Below, piece after piece: positions 16,237 to 24,630 of a stretch of 25,951 bases of DNA. The notes beneath the pieces were generated by a model. It was not told the DNA's origin and made no database searches. It saw only the letters and a list, made by a program, of their open reading frames with translations. The translations under genes were made by a program, and so were the position numbers. Source of the DNA: Humisphaera sp. (GTDB lineage Bacteria; Planctomycetota; Phycisphaerae; Tepidisphaerales; Tepidisphaeraceae); the NCBI GenBank assembly GCA_025351525.1, contig JANXVV010000184.1, positions 1-25,951 on the forward strand, given 5' to 3'. Each line of letters begins with the position of its first letter. Position 1 is the first letter of the stretch.

Positions 16237-18138
16237 GTGGCAGAGTTAACCGGGTCATCTACGTCTCCCAAGGCAACGCTGGGCCTGACGGGCCTGACGT
16301 CCAACGCCATGGCGCTGATCGCGCCAGGGGCGTTCCTATGGCTTACCTACGCGCAGCAGTCGGCGTACGGTGCTCCCATCGCCGGCAGTGCGATGTGGCT
16401 TGGCATTGTCTTCGCGCTGTTACTGTGTCTGGCCACTGCAATTGCCTACGCTGAACTTTCCAAGCTCTATCCGGGCGCGGGGTCCAGCTACTTCTTTGCG
16501 GAGCAGGCGTTTCTCTCGAAGAATAAGGCCTTCAAGTGGGCTCGATTGATGAAGTTCGTCGTCGGGTGGGCCAGCCATCTCTATTACTGGGTGTATCCCG
16601 GGGTAATGGTCGGCGTCACGGCGGTCATCTTCGGTTATATGATCGGGCAGATCTTTCCCAACACGTTTTCCGCCGGGCAACCGAGCGCTCTGTTGATGCT
16701 GATCTTCTGCGTGTTCTTCTCGATCGGCGTGGCGTACATCGCCTTCCGAGGCGTGGGCGGCACGACCGGCGTCAATGCGGCCATCAACGTCGTGCAGATC
16801 ACCGCGCTGATTATCTTCTCGATCATGGCGATCACCCATCGCGTAAAGGTCAAGGAAGGCGAACCCGCCTGGACGATGGATTCCACCGGCACACCCACGC
16901 AATACGTGCAGGACACTGAGCCGGATACCAGCAAAATGATTGCGGATCCGAAGGACGCGACCAAGATGATCGTGGACGCCACCGCCACGAAACCGAAAGT
17001 AGACAAAGAGGGCAACCCGGTCTTTGTCATGGATGCCGTCACCAAAAAAGAACAACTCAACACGATCAGCTATCAAGGCGGTTTCTCGACGGCCAAAGAT
17101 GCGGACGGCAAAGATGTCACGAGCTTCAACTATCACGTGAGTGCCGGGTCGGTCATCCACCCGCATGGGTTCAGCTTTGTGATCGTGCAGGCTTGTATCG
17201 CGATCCTGATCCTGGTGGGTTTTGAGTCCGTCACTGCGATGGGTGAAGAAGCCCGGAACGCCAAGCGCGATATCCCCAAGGCCGTCATTCTCTCTCTAGT
17301 CATTCAAGGCGGGTTCTGTTACCTTCTGGAATACTTCGCGGCGAACTATTTCCTCAGCAATTCCTACACGAATACCACCGCATCAGGTTCATCCGCCCCG
17401 ATCGGTGACATGATGCAGTTGGTGGGTGCCTGGGCATTCGGCACGGCCAAAGCCGGTTGGTGGTTCATGATGATCCAGGCCACCACGGTCTTCCTGGCCC
17501 TCATCGGCACGACCCTCTCCTGCATGAGCACGGGTGCCCGCGTCACCTACGCCATGGGCCGCGATGAAGAAATGGGTGCCCATTTCGGGATGCTGCACGG
17601 CAAGCATCTTTCCCCGCACCGCGCCATCTGGACTTTGGCCATCATCTCCATCTTCGTCGGCATGTACGCCAGTTTCTGCTTCCTCTGCGGCCCGGCGGCG
17701 ACGGCGGCTTTGGATACGAATCTGACCGAAGGCATGAAGGCCGGGTTCTGGTACAAGTTCGGTGCCTTCAGCTTTGCCACGGCGGGCAAGATCCCCAACA
17801 GCCTGCTCATCGTCACACTTATCAGCAACTTCGGCACATTCGTGCTCTACATGCTGACCTGCATCGTGGCGATCGTGGCCTTCCGCGAACATCATTCCTT
17901 CCACGGCTTCAAGCATGTGGTGGTTCCCGTGTTCGGGCTGATCGCCAATCTCGGTTGCATGCTCTTCTATATCGCCGGCCCGTTCATCGTGCCGGGCATG
18001 AGCAAGCTTGAACCGTTCATCGCCCTTGGAGCGGCGGCGGTATGGGGCGTTTATGGCGCCCTGTACTTCGTGATCGGCAGCAAGAAGAAAGGCAAGTCGA
18101 TCATTCTCGAATCCGCTCCGCGATCGATGGCGGTGTGA
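16237..18138 (+). CDS. APC-superfamily amino acid permease with large extramembrane insertion
   Basis: A 633-residue transporter of the amino acid-polyamine-organocation superfamily, carrying amino acids or related amines across the inner membrane. The start is GTG at 16237 with GGAG seven bases upstream. TM1 contains LTSNAMALIAPGAFLW, the unwound substrate-binding helix. The family motif GFESVTAMGEEARNAKRDIPKAV is at about 328-350. About twelve hydrophobic segments are visible. Between segments 6 and 7 lies a hydrophilic stretch of about 105 residues (202-310) rich in Asp, Lys and Thr, with the near-repeat SKMIADPKDATKMIVD; ordinary APC permeases have only a short loop there. A strong hairpin terminator follows. 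The neighbouring kinase/phosphatase is divergent. Substrate is unknown. Confidence 0.88.
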   Translation: MAELTGSSTSPKATLGLTGLTSNAMALIAPGAFLWLTYAQQSAYGAPIAGSAMWLGIVFALLLCLATAIAYAELSKLYPGAGSSYFFAEQAFLSKNKAFKWARLMKFVVGWASHLYYWVYPGVMVGVTAVIFGYMIGQIFPNTFSAGQPSALLMLIFCVFFSIGVAYIAFRGVGGTTGVNAAINVVQITALIIFSIMAITHRVKVKEGEPAWTMDSTGTPTQYVQDTEPDTSKMIADPKDATKMIVDATATKPKVDKEGNPVFVMDAVTKKEQLNTISYQGGFSTAKDADGKDVTSFNYHVSAGSVIHPHGFSFVIVQACIAILILVGFESVTAMGEEARNAKRDIPKAVILSLVIQGGFCYLLEYFAANYFLSNSYTNTTASGSSAPIGDMMQLVGAWAFGTAKAGWWFMMIQATTVFLALIGTTLSCMSTGARVTYAMGRDEEMGAHFGMLHGKHLSPHRAIWTLAIISIFVGMYASFCFLCGPAATAALDTNLTEGMKAGFWYKFGAFSFATAGKIPNSLLIVTLISNFGTFVLYMLTCIVAIVAFREHHSFHGFKHVVVPVFGLIANLGCMLFYIAGPFIVPGMSKLEPFIALGAAAVWGVYGALYFVIGSKKKGKSIILESAPRSMAV

Positions 18139-18163
18139 GGCTTCCGGAACGTGTGTGTCAAAC

Positions 18164-18200
18164 AAAACCGCCGCCGCCTTTAAATGGCGGCGGTGGTTTT
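18164..18200 (+). terminator. Rho-independent terminator after the permease
   Basis: AAAACCGCCGCCGCC (18164-18178), loop TTTAAAT, then GGCGGCGGTGGTTTT (18186-18200). A 15-bp stem with one G-T pair, ending in TTTT, 26 bases past the stop. The A-run on the left makes it usable on both strands. Confidence 0.85.
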
Positions 18201-18209
18201 GCGTTGATA

Positions 18210-18231
18210 TAGCCCGGTGTTTACACCGGTG
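18210..18231. repeat. Single REP-like palindrome TAGC-CCGGTGT-TT-ACACCGG
   Basis: CCGGTGT and ACACCGG form a perfect 7-bp stem with loop TT, preceded by TAGC. It lies between the terminator and the next repeat, in a convergent gene gap. Confidence 0.6.
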
Positions 18232-18280
18232 AATCATCAAGCAGTTGTATACCGATTCGATACCCTTTTCGCGTATCGGT

Positions 18281-18348
18281 TTAGCCGCAACGCGAAGCGG
18301 AGCACTTTCTTCGAGTAACGAAAGTGCTCCGCTGCGCGTCGCGGCTAA
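18281..18348. repeat. REPIN, family C (TTAGCCGCGACGCG head)
   Basis: Arms 18281-18309 and 18320-18348 are inverse complements over 29 bases with two mismatches, separated by 10 bases. Each arm begins TTAGCCGC and ends CACTTTC. The TTAGC(C/G)G head is shared with families A and B, hinting at a common origin or recognition. It sits just beyond the 3' end of the 82-residue gene. Confidence 0.85.
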
Positions 18349-18378
18349 CCAATGCGCATGAAATAGAGCAAACGCGCC

Positions 18379-18627
18379 TTATTCCACCGCCTCGATAAAA
18401 ATCTCCGCCTTATGCCGCGTGATCGTCACCTTATAATCGCGATAGAGCAGCGCTTTAAACAGGGAATCCCATGGGAACGACCCGCCATGATGAACCTTGA
18501 TCTTGAAAGCGCCGCCATTTTCCTCGACCGCTCCCATATGCCCGACAATGTCGCGAATGACGATGCCGATCTCGACATCCGGGTCCACGACCAACGGCGT
18601 TTTTTTGGAAGGATTTTGTTCGGCCAT
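18379..18627 (-). CDS. Small protein of unknown function (82 aa)
   Basis: An 82-residue, soluble, mildly acidic protein with no signal or membrane segment. It has an excellent ribosome site (GAGGAG, 5 bases before ATG) and 48 bases separate it from the phosphofructokinase gene upstream on the same strand, so the two are probably co-transcribed. The N-terminus is lysine/proline-rich (QNPSKKTPLVVDPDVEIG) and the rest looks alpha/beta, with FKIKVHHGGSFPWDSLFKALLYRDYKVTITRHKAEIFIEAVE-type alternation (residues 41-82, shown by its ends only). I do not recognise the family. The regular codon pattern, strong start site and compact position support a real gene. Confidence 0.7.
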   Translation of the reverse strand: MAEQNPSKKTPLVVDPDVEIGIVIRDIVGHMGAVEENGGAFKIKVHHGGSFPWDSLFKALLYRDYKVTITRHKAEIFIEAVE

Positions 18628-18675
18628 GGGTACTCCTCACATGCGTAAGCACTCGATGCAGGCTGCCGGACGGCA

Positions 18676-19890
18676 TCATTTCTTTAACTCATCGAATGTC
18701 CCCACCACCGGCAACGGTCCGACGATCGGGCGGGCATAGGCTTTAAATGCCTCGGTGATGTTGTTGCCATCCTGAATATACTCGGCGGGCAGATGCTTCG
18801 TGTCGCGGGCGACGTTTTTGATCGAGGTGAAGATCGTCTCGATTTCATATTTCTCGCCGGGCTTTCGCTGCATGGCGATCGATCCTTCCCGCCGCGATTC
18901 ATCGGTGCTGTATTGAGCGGCGACTCGGCCCACCATCCGGGCCTCGCGCGCATCGGTTTCGCTCACAAAACCGGGGAAGCTGCGCTGCAGATACCCGAAC
19001 GTATCCGCCCGCACGCGAAGCTTTTTACCGCCGGGCGCCTGAAGCTTTTTCGTGATCAGACCGGCAAGGTGATCCCCGAGCGCCCCGGACCCGGAGAGCT
19101 GAATGTTCCCGTGCGAATCCTTTTCCAAATTGGAACTCATCGCCTCGGCCCATGTCTTGCCGTTCGGAAGATTGATCCCTTCAGAGGCGGCGATCAGGCA
19201 GCGGCCTTTTTTGCTGTAGATGCGGTCGACATCCGCCAGAAATTTCTCTTCACTCAGCGGCGCTTCGGGCACGTAGATCAGATGCGGGCCATCCTCACCA
19301 TGCTGGCGGGCCAGCACGCTCGCCGCGGTCAGAAACCCGGCATTGCGGCCCATGATGACATCGACCTTGATCCCCGGCAGCGAGGCGTTGTCGTAGTTGT
19401 CGCCCATGATCGCCGCCGCCACAAACTTGGCGGCGGAACCGAAACCGGGGGTGTGGTCGTGTACGCGGAGATCGTTGTCGATTGTCTTGGGGATGTGGAA
19501 TACCTGCAAATCATAGCGATTGGCCGCTGCCAGTTCCTGCACGATGCGGGCGGTGTCCGCCGAGTCATTCCCACCGATATAGAAGAAAAAACGGACGTTA
19601 TTTTTTTGAAATGAGGCGAAGATTTTCTCGCAGTAAGCCGCATCCGGCTTGTCGCGCGTGCTGCCGAGGGCGGCGGCGGGGGTTTGCGCGATGCGCTCCA
19701 GCAATTCCTCCGGCACGTTGTTTAGCGGGACAAAATCCTCGTTGACAATCCCGCGCACCCCATGTCGTGCCCCAAGTAACCGGTCGATGTGCGCCGATTT
19801 CCGCACCTCCTGAATCACTCCAACCAGCGATTGATTGATGACCGAAGTGGGACCGCCCGATTGACCGATGACCGCGTTGCCCTTTGCCAT
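18676..19890 (-). CDS. pfp: 6-phosphofructokinase, pyrophosphate-type
   Basis: A 404-residue enzyme that phosphorylates fructose 6-phosphate to the 1,6-bisphosphate in glycolysis; with PPi the reaction is reversible. The N-terminus has IGQSGGPTSVINQS. The phosphoryl-donor loop reads GGNDSADTA at 106-114. The Asp at the position where ATP enzymes have Gly (GGDGS), together with Lys in PKTIDNDL (134-141), are the usual markers of PPi-dependent PFKs. The catalytic TIDND is at 136-140 and MGRNAGF (180-186) binds the sugar phosphate. The first Asp of the common GGDD is Asn here, as in a known subgroup. AAAGG lies eight bases before ATG. Length is normal for the short PPi class. Donor preference is inferred from two residues. 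Confidence 0.9.
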   Translation of the reverse strand: MAKGNAVIGQSGGPTSVINQSLVGVIQEVRKSAHIDRLLGARHGVRGIVNEDFVPLNNVPEELLERIAQTPAAALGSTRDKPDAAYCEKIFASFQKNNVRFFFYIGGNDSADTARIVQELAAANRYDLQVFHIPKTIDNDLRVHDHTPGFGSAAKFVAAAIMGDNYDNASLPGIKVDVIMGRNAGFLTAASVLARQHGEDGPHLIYVPEAPLSEEKFLADVDRIYSKKGRCLIAASEGINLPNGKTWAEAMSSNLEKDSHGNIQLSGSGALGDHLAGLITKKLQAPGGKKLRVRADTFGYLQRSFPGFVSETDAREARMVGRVAAQYSTDESRREGSIAMQRKPGEKYEIETIFTSIKNVARDTKHLPAEYIQDGNNITEAFKAYARPIVGPLPVVGTFDELKK

Positions 19891-19976
19891 GATGAAGCCT
19901 TTCGTGATACCGCTAAAGTAAGGGCGACGATCTTAGCGGAACAGGCTTTCCCTTCAAGGCGAGGCGACTGAGGTAT

Positions 19977-20161
19977 GATTATTTAGCCGTCCCGCTTGCG
20001 AGGCGCGTCTGGATCTTGTTTTTTTTAGGGGCTGTGCCGAAGGCACGCTTTTTACTTGTCCGAAAAAACGCGTGCCTTCGGCACAGCCGCTAAAAAAATA
20101 CATCCGCGTCTGCGACAGCATCCGGCTCAACGCGCCTCGCAAGCGAGACGGCTAAATAATC
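19977..20161. repeat. Nested double REPIN (A-B-B'-A')
   Basis: Outer arms (19977-20008 and 20130-20161) are family A units, 32 bp with one mismatch, the same unit as at 6969-7057. Inner arms (20020-20048 and 20070-20098) are family B units, 29 bp with one mismatch, the same unit as at 12227-12255. So one repeat pair is enclosed in another of a different family. The right outer arm ends four bases from the stop codon of the molybdopterin oxidoreductase gene. Confidence 0.9.
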
Positions 20162-20164
20162 CAA

Positions 20165-22705
20165 TCAAACCGCCTGCGGCATCGTGCGGTCATAGTCGAA
20201 TCGCGCCCCCGGCTGCGTGGTGGGTGTGAGTGACACGATCACATATTTAGACGTCGGTGTGTTGCTCTTCTCCGCGACGCTGTCGATCGGGACCAGCACG
20301 TTCGCCTCGGGAAAATACGTCGCGCAACTCCGCCGGGGAATGCTGTAAGACACAATCGTGAAGTGCCGCGCGACGCGTTTGACGCCGTTGTAATGACTTG
20401 TCACATCCACCACATCTCGATCCTTGAATCCCAGCTCGCGGATGTCCTGCTCATTCATCATCACCACACGGCGTTCGTTATAAATTCCGCGGTAGCGATC
20501 GTTCAAACCATAGATCGTCGTGTTGAATTGATCGTGGGTTCGCACCGTCGTCATCACCAGTTGCCCGGATTCCAGGTTCCGCACGGGCATGGGATGCACC
20601 GTAAAATTCGCCTTGTGGGTCGGGGTATGATCGAAATCCCCGTTGCGCGGGCCGTTGGGAAGATAGAACCCGCCCGGCCGACGAACCCGCGCGTTGTAAT
20701 CCTCACACCCCGGAATGACGCGGGAAATATGGTCGCGAATGCGGTCGTAATTGCCGGCCAGGGCATCCCAATCCAGCTTTGTTCGATCTCCAAGCGTGGC
20801 CTTCGCCAGCCGGGCGACGATCGCCGTCTCGCTCAACAAGTGTTCCGATGGCGGAGTCAGAATGCCCTGTGACGTTTCCACAACCCCCATCGAGTTTTCC
20901 GTCGTGACCAACTGCGGCCCCTCCTTTTGTTCGTCAATATCGGTTCGTCCGAGGCAGGGCAGAATCAACGCCGCCCGACCCGTCACCAGATGGGCGCGAT
21001 TGAGTTTGGTCGACACATGAACCGTCAGACGTTCATTGCGCAATGCCTGGGCCGTGTACTCTGTGTCCGGCGTCGCGGAGAGAAAATTGCCGCCCATGGC
21101 GAAGAAAATTTTCGCCCGACCGGCGTGCATCGCCTTGATCGCCTCGACCGTGTCGTACCCGTGATGTTGCGGGGGATCGAAATGAAACTCCGCCTTCATC
21201 TGGTTCAAAAATTCCTCGCGGGGCCGTTCCCACACGCCCATCGTCCGGTCCCCCTGTACGTTGCTATGGCCTCGCACCGGGCAGGCCCCTGCGCCGGGCT
21301 TGCCGATCGAGCCGCGCATGAGCAGCAGGTTGACGATCTCCTGAATCGTCGCGACCGAATTATGACTTTGCGTCAGGCCCATCGCCCAACACACGATGAT
21401 GCGGTCGGCGGAGGCAAGCAGGTTCGCCACCTCACTAATCTGTTCGCGCGAGATACCGCCGTCCTCGATAATTTCATCCCAACCGACGAGCCGTAACGCG
21501 GCGGCAAATTCATCAAAGCCGGTGGTCTTTTGATCGATGAAATCTTTCGCCAGGGCACCGGCATCCAACAGTTCCTTCATGATCCCCTTCAGCACCGCCA
21601 CATCCCCATTGATGCGAAGTTGCAGGAACAGATCGGTCAGCGAAGTGCCAAACCCCAGCATTCCACCGACTTCCTGCGGGTTGCGAAACGCCATCAGTCC
21701 GGCTTCGGGCATCGGGTTGATCGAGATGATTTTCGCCCCGGCGCGTTTCGCTTTTTGCAGCGTCGTCAACATGCGCGGGTGATTGGTGCCGGGATTTTGA
21801 CCGATCAGAACGACGACTTGCGACTTCTCAAAGTCGTCAATTTTGACCGTCCCTTTGCCGATGCCGATCGTCGGCGTCAGGGCCGCACCGCTGGACTCGT
21901 GGCACATGTTCGAGCAGTCGGGCATGTTGTTCGTGCCGAATTGTCGAACGAACAGTTGATACAGAAACGCCGCCTCATTGCTCGTGCGGCCAGAGGTGTA
22001 AAAAATCGCTTCATCGGGTGAACTCAACGCGTTTAACTCACCGGCGATGAGCTTGAAGGCATCATCCCACGAAATCGGCTCGTAATGGGTTGTGCCTTCA
22101 CGCAGCACCATCGGTTCCGTCAACCGACCTTGCTTTCCCAGCCAAAAATCCGACCGCGTCGACAATTCCGCAACACTGTTGTCCCTGAAAAATTCCGCCT
22201 TCACCCGTTTATTCGTCGCCTCATCCGCAATCGCCTTTGCGCCGCTCTCGCAGAATTCGACGATCGACCGATCTCCATCCGGTTCCGGCCAGGCGCAGCT
22301 GGAGCAGTCGATGCCGCCTTTTTGATTGACCTTCAGCATCAGCTTCGAGCCGCGAATCACACCCACTTCGCCAAAGACATGTTTCGCCGAACTCAGCACC
22401 GCCGGAAGCCCGGCCGCCACTGTTTTGACCCGTCCCGTGCGCAGGTCCTCGCGCTCTTCGGGAGTTTCTATGTGAATGGGTTCCTGGCCGTGCGCCCCCC
22501 GGCCGGTCATTGAGTCGGCGGGCGTGTCTCCGTTGGCAAGTCCCTCGGCATGAAGGTCGTCATGACTTTTCAGGTCATGCTTTTCCGCCTGCCATCGGCT
22601 GGGGGTTTCGGCATCCATTCGGTTCTCGGCCTCATCGCGCGGTGTGTTGCGGCTATCCTGGGGCATGGTTTGATTCGCAGATAGAGTGTCCTTGGGGTCC
22701 GACAT
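20165..22705 (-). CDS. FdhF/YdeP-family molybdopterin oxidoreductase
   Basis: An 846-residue cytoplasmic enzyme of the formate dehydrogenase-like group (E. coli YdeP type). Two starts six bases apart exist; ATG at 22705 has GGAG at a 7-base spacing, whereas for the one at 22711 the spacing is 1. The first ~95 residues are a hydrophilic, charged extension. Then DCSSCAWPEP (from about 133) supplies C-x2-C, with another Cys in VEFCESG, possible Fe-S ligands. The bis-MGD binding core includes PISWDDAF, YTSGRTSNEAAF and CSNMCHESSG (about 264-273), with Cys where formate dehydrogenases carry Cys/Sec. GQNPGTNHPRML and the C-terminal dinucleotide-binding part (TVRTHDQFNTTIYG, MNEQDIRELG) follow. No signal peptide. 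YdeP is linked to acid resistance, but the substrate is unknown. No electron-transfer subunit or fdhD is adjacent. Confidence 0.9.
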   Translation of the reverse strand: MSDPKDTLSANQTMPQDSRNTPRDEAENRMDAETPSRWQAEKHDLKSHDDLHAEGLANGDTPADSMTGRGAHGQEPIHIETPEEREDLRTGRVKTVAAGLPAVLSSAKHVFGEVGVIRGSKLMLKVNQKGGIDCSSCAWPEPDGDRSIVEFCESGAKAIADEATNKRVKAEFFRDNSVAELSTRSDFWLGKQGRLTEPMVLREGTTHYEPISWDDAFKLIAGELNALSSPDEAIFYTSGRTSNEAAFLYQLFVRQFGTNNMPDCSNMCHESSGAALTPTIGIGKGTVKIDDFEKSQVVVLIGQNPGTNHPRMLTTLQKAKRAGAKIISINPMPEAGLMAFRNPQEVGGMLGFGTSLTDLFLQLRINGDVAVLKGIMKELLDAGALAKDFIDQKTTGFDEFAAALRLVGWDEIIEDGGISREQISEVANLLASADRIIVCWAMGLTQSHNSVATIQEIVNLLLMRGSIGKPGAGACPVRGHSNVQGDRTMGVWERPREEFLNQMKAEFHFDPPQHHGYDTVEAIKAMHAGRAKIFFAMGGNFLSATPDTEYTAQALRNERLTVHVSTKLNRAHLVTGRAALILPCLGRTDIDEQKEGPQLVTTENSMGVVETSQGILTPPSEHLLSETAIVARLAKATLGDRTKLDWDALAGNYDRIRDHISRVIPGCEDYNARVRRPGGFYLPNGPRNGDFDHTPTHKANFTVHPMPVRNLESGQLVMTTVRTHDQFNTTIYGLNDRYRGIYNERRVVMMNEQDIRELGFKDRDVVDVTSHYNGVKRVARHFTIVSYSIPRRSCATYFPEANVLVPIDSVAEKSNTPTSKYVIVSLTPTTQPGARFDYDRTMPQAV

Positions 22706-22809
22706 ATCCATTCTCCGGTTAAACGAACCAGTGTTCGTCCGTCGAATTCTAGGGACGGTTGGGGTTCTTCGTCACCCCTAAAATAAGGAGGGATGAATGC
22801 CCGCTGCAT

Positions 22810-22839
22810 TTGAGCCGGATTGGCCTCGGCGTGTATCAT
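22810..22839 (+). promoter_or_regulatory. Candidate sigma70-like promoter for the acyltransferase gene
   Basis: TTGAGC (22810-22815), 18-base spacer, TATCAT (22834-22839). Transcription would start within a few bases of the ATG at 22850, giving a nearly leaderless message. This fits the absence of a ribosome site. Match is by eye only. Confidence 0.35.
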
Positions 22840-22849
22840 CGAATGACCC

Positions 22850-24106
22850 ATGAATGAATTGACGCTTGAATACAAGACGCCCGCGCTGCCATTGCCGCTC
22901 GCGCGCTCCCATCTGTGGCAACTGGATGTGCTGCGCGCGGCGGCCATTCTCATGGTCTTTTGCTTCCATCTGCTGGGAGCTTCTCACGACAGTTTTAAAC
23001 TGTACGACAAAAGCCCCGGTGGTCATTGGAACGTCGTCCCGCAGCTCCCCGATACAACCACGCTCCGCATCTTCTATCCATTCTCGCTGGGGCAGGTCGG
23101 CGTGGTGCTGTTTTTCGTCCTGAGCGGATTCTGCATACATCATTCCATTTTGCAGAGCCGTCGAAAGGCCATGCTCCAGGCGAACGAGCTGCCGCGATTC
23201 AATTTCATCGCGTTCATGTTGCGGCGCGTCTGGCGAATTTATCCGGCTTACCTCGTGGCCCTTGTTGCTTTTTTCATCGCCCAGCGGGTCATCGAGCATC
23301 GCGGGGGCGGGCCGATTTTCAAAGGAATTGGCGATCTCATCTGGCACGCGCTCATGCTCCACAATTTACGGCCGGCCACCTTCCAATCCATCAACGCCTC
23401 CTTTTGGAGCCTCGGCGTGGAATGGCAGTTTTACTGGGTCTATCCGATTTTTCTTCTGCTCCGAACTCGCTTCGGAATCGTGACGACCGTCGGCATGACG
23501 GCAACTCTCAGCATCGCGTGCCAGATCATGGTGGTGATGCGCCAACTGGACACGGGTGAAAACGCGGATGTGTGGAACAACCTGCCCTTGATCACCTGGT
23601 TCAACTGGTGTCTCGGCGCGCTGGTCGCGGAATACTGGGATCAGGGCAAGCGGTTTTTTCAATTGCCGACCGTCGCGGTGATTTTCATGTGGGCGATGCT
23701 GCTCATCTTCGCCGCCTACGATCCATCGAGCGACTGGGTCGCCGGCATCGTCGGCATGGCTTGGCCGATCCTTTTCGCGATCACCTTGGAATTGTATATT
23801 CACGTTCGACGACCCGCCTACAGGTGGGAGCGCGCGCTCACGCCGATCGGACTGTGCAGCTATTCGCTCTATTTACTGCATCAACCGCTGCTCCAACCGA
23901 TGTTAAATGTCGCGCACCAATGGCTGCGACTGCCGGCCATTCACTGGGTCGATCTGACCTTCACCGGCATGCTGATCTTTCTGATTCTGTACGGCATCGC
24001 CTGGCTCGGTTTCCGCTATATCGAACAACCCGGCATTCAACTGGGGCATTACTTCTCTCGGAAAGTGCGCGGAATGGGCCGGAAGACAAATGCTCATTTG
24101 CGTTGA
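22850..24106 (+). CDS. Acyltransferase 3 family membrane protein
   Basis: A 418-residue integral membrane acyltransferase, a family that moves acyl groups (often acetyl) onto surface sugars or lipids. The family motif R-x10-H is seen exactly: Arg 29 in DVLRAAAILMVFCFH and His 40. Another conserved piece, FSLGQVGVVLFFVLSGFCIHHSI, lies near residue 85, and WSLGVEWQFYWVYPIF near 185 holds the conserved Glu. About ten membrane segments follow, ending in a short basic tail. It could decorate the glycan made by the first operon, but it is 16 kb away, so this is only a suggestion. Confidence 0.9.
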   Translation: MNELTLEYKTPALPLPLARSHLWQLDVLRAAAILMVFCFHLLGASHDSFKLYDKSPGGHWNVVPQLPDTTTLRIFYPFSLGQVGVVLFFVLSGFCIHHSILQSRRKAMLQANELPRFNFIAFMLRRVWRIYPAYLVALVAFFIAQRVIEHRGGGPIFKGIGDLIWHALMLHNLRPATFQSINASFWSLGVEWQFYWVYPIFLLLRTRFGIVTTVGMTATLSIACQIMVVMRQLDTGENADVWNNLPLITWFNWCLGALVAEYWDQGKRFFQLPTVAVIFMWAMLLIFAAYDPSSDWVAGIVGMAWPILFAITLELYIHVRRPAYRWERALTPIGLCSYSLYLLHQPLLQPMLNVAHQWLRLPAIHWVDLTFTGMLIFLILYGIAWLGFRYIEQPGIQLGHYFSRKVRGMGRKTNAHLR

Positions 24107-24144
24107 AATGAGGGTGCGCGCTTTGATGTCGTAAAATGCGGACA

Positions 24145-24204
24145 CCCTGTCATCCTGAGGTATTCCGAAGGATCTATGCAACTCGTTGGATAGCGTAGAT
24201 CTTT
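24145..24204. repeat. Palindromic repeat with GTCATCCTGAGG...CGAAGGATC core
   Basis: GTCATCCTGAGGTATTCCGA then AGGATC is a repeat core I recall in variants from several bacterial phyla. Next to it AAGGATCTATGC and GCGTAGATCTTT form an imperfect inverted repeat (24168-24179 with 24193-24204). Only one copy in the window. Confidence 0.55.
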
Positions 24205-24229
24205 CAAAACAAACTCATTTGTTTTCACT

Positions 24230-24583
24230 ATGATGCCACGCATGAGGCGACTTCTCACTCCAGTGACAATCCTGTCATTTGCAATTGCAGTGGGATTCTT
24301 CTCGGTTTTGCACTATTTGACTTCCGCGTTGATGTTTGTCGACTGCTGGCGAACGACACAAGGTCAAAGACCATTTGGTCCTGCAGGTTCTACCTCATTC
24401 AACGCCACGATGACGGCGATTCTGGCCACGTTCTACGCGGGCGCATATTTTTTTCTTCTTCGATACCGAAGAAAACTTCAAAGGCGACGTCGTGGCGAGT
24501 GCATTTTTTGCGGTTACTCGACGACCGGAAATGTCAGCGGCACTTGTCCAGAATGTGGTCGACGACTCGAAGTGAAAAAGTAG
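24230..24583 (+). CDS. Small membrane protein with C-terminal zinc ribbon
   Basis: A 117-residue protein with two predicted membrane helices (about 12-36 and 58-78), a very basic stretch RRKLQRRRRGE (80-90), then a zinc ribbon C91-x2-C94 and C106-x2-C109 (CIFCGYST...CPECG). This CxxCGY-x-x-x-G...CPECG ending is widespread in planctomycetes on many short membrane proteins. The basic stretch puts the ribbon in the cytoplasm. GC content is lower than in neighbouring genes. No ribosome site is visible, and ATGs at 24230, 24233 and 24242 are all possible. Function unknown. Confidence 0.75.
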   Translation: MMPRMRRLLTPVTILSFAIAVGFFSVLHYLTSALMFVDCWRTTQGQRPFGPAGSTSFNATMTAILATFYAGAYFFLLRYRRKLQRRRRGECIFCGYSTTGNVSGTCPECGRRLEVKK

Positions 24584-24630
24584 TTCGTTCACGTTCATTA
24601 AAATAGCTGATCCACCTCGCTCGCTCTTCT

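Noticed and set aside
17389..18240. 283-residue minus-strand open frame rich in His/Asp/Glu
   Set aside because: Mirror of the permease gene; composition is what the complement of hydrophobic codons gives.
18241..18280. Inverted repeat ACCGAT/ATCGGT
   Set aside because: Six bases with a long loop, expected by chance in this composition.
19977..20161. Possible CRISPR array from the repeated arms
   Set aside because: Arms are inverted, not direct repeats; only two copies of each and no regular spacers.
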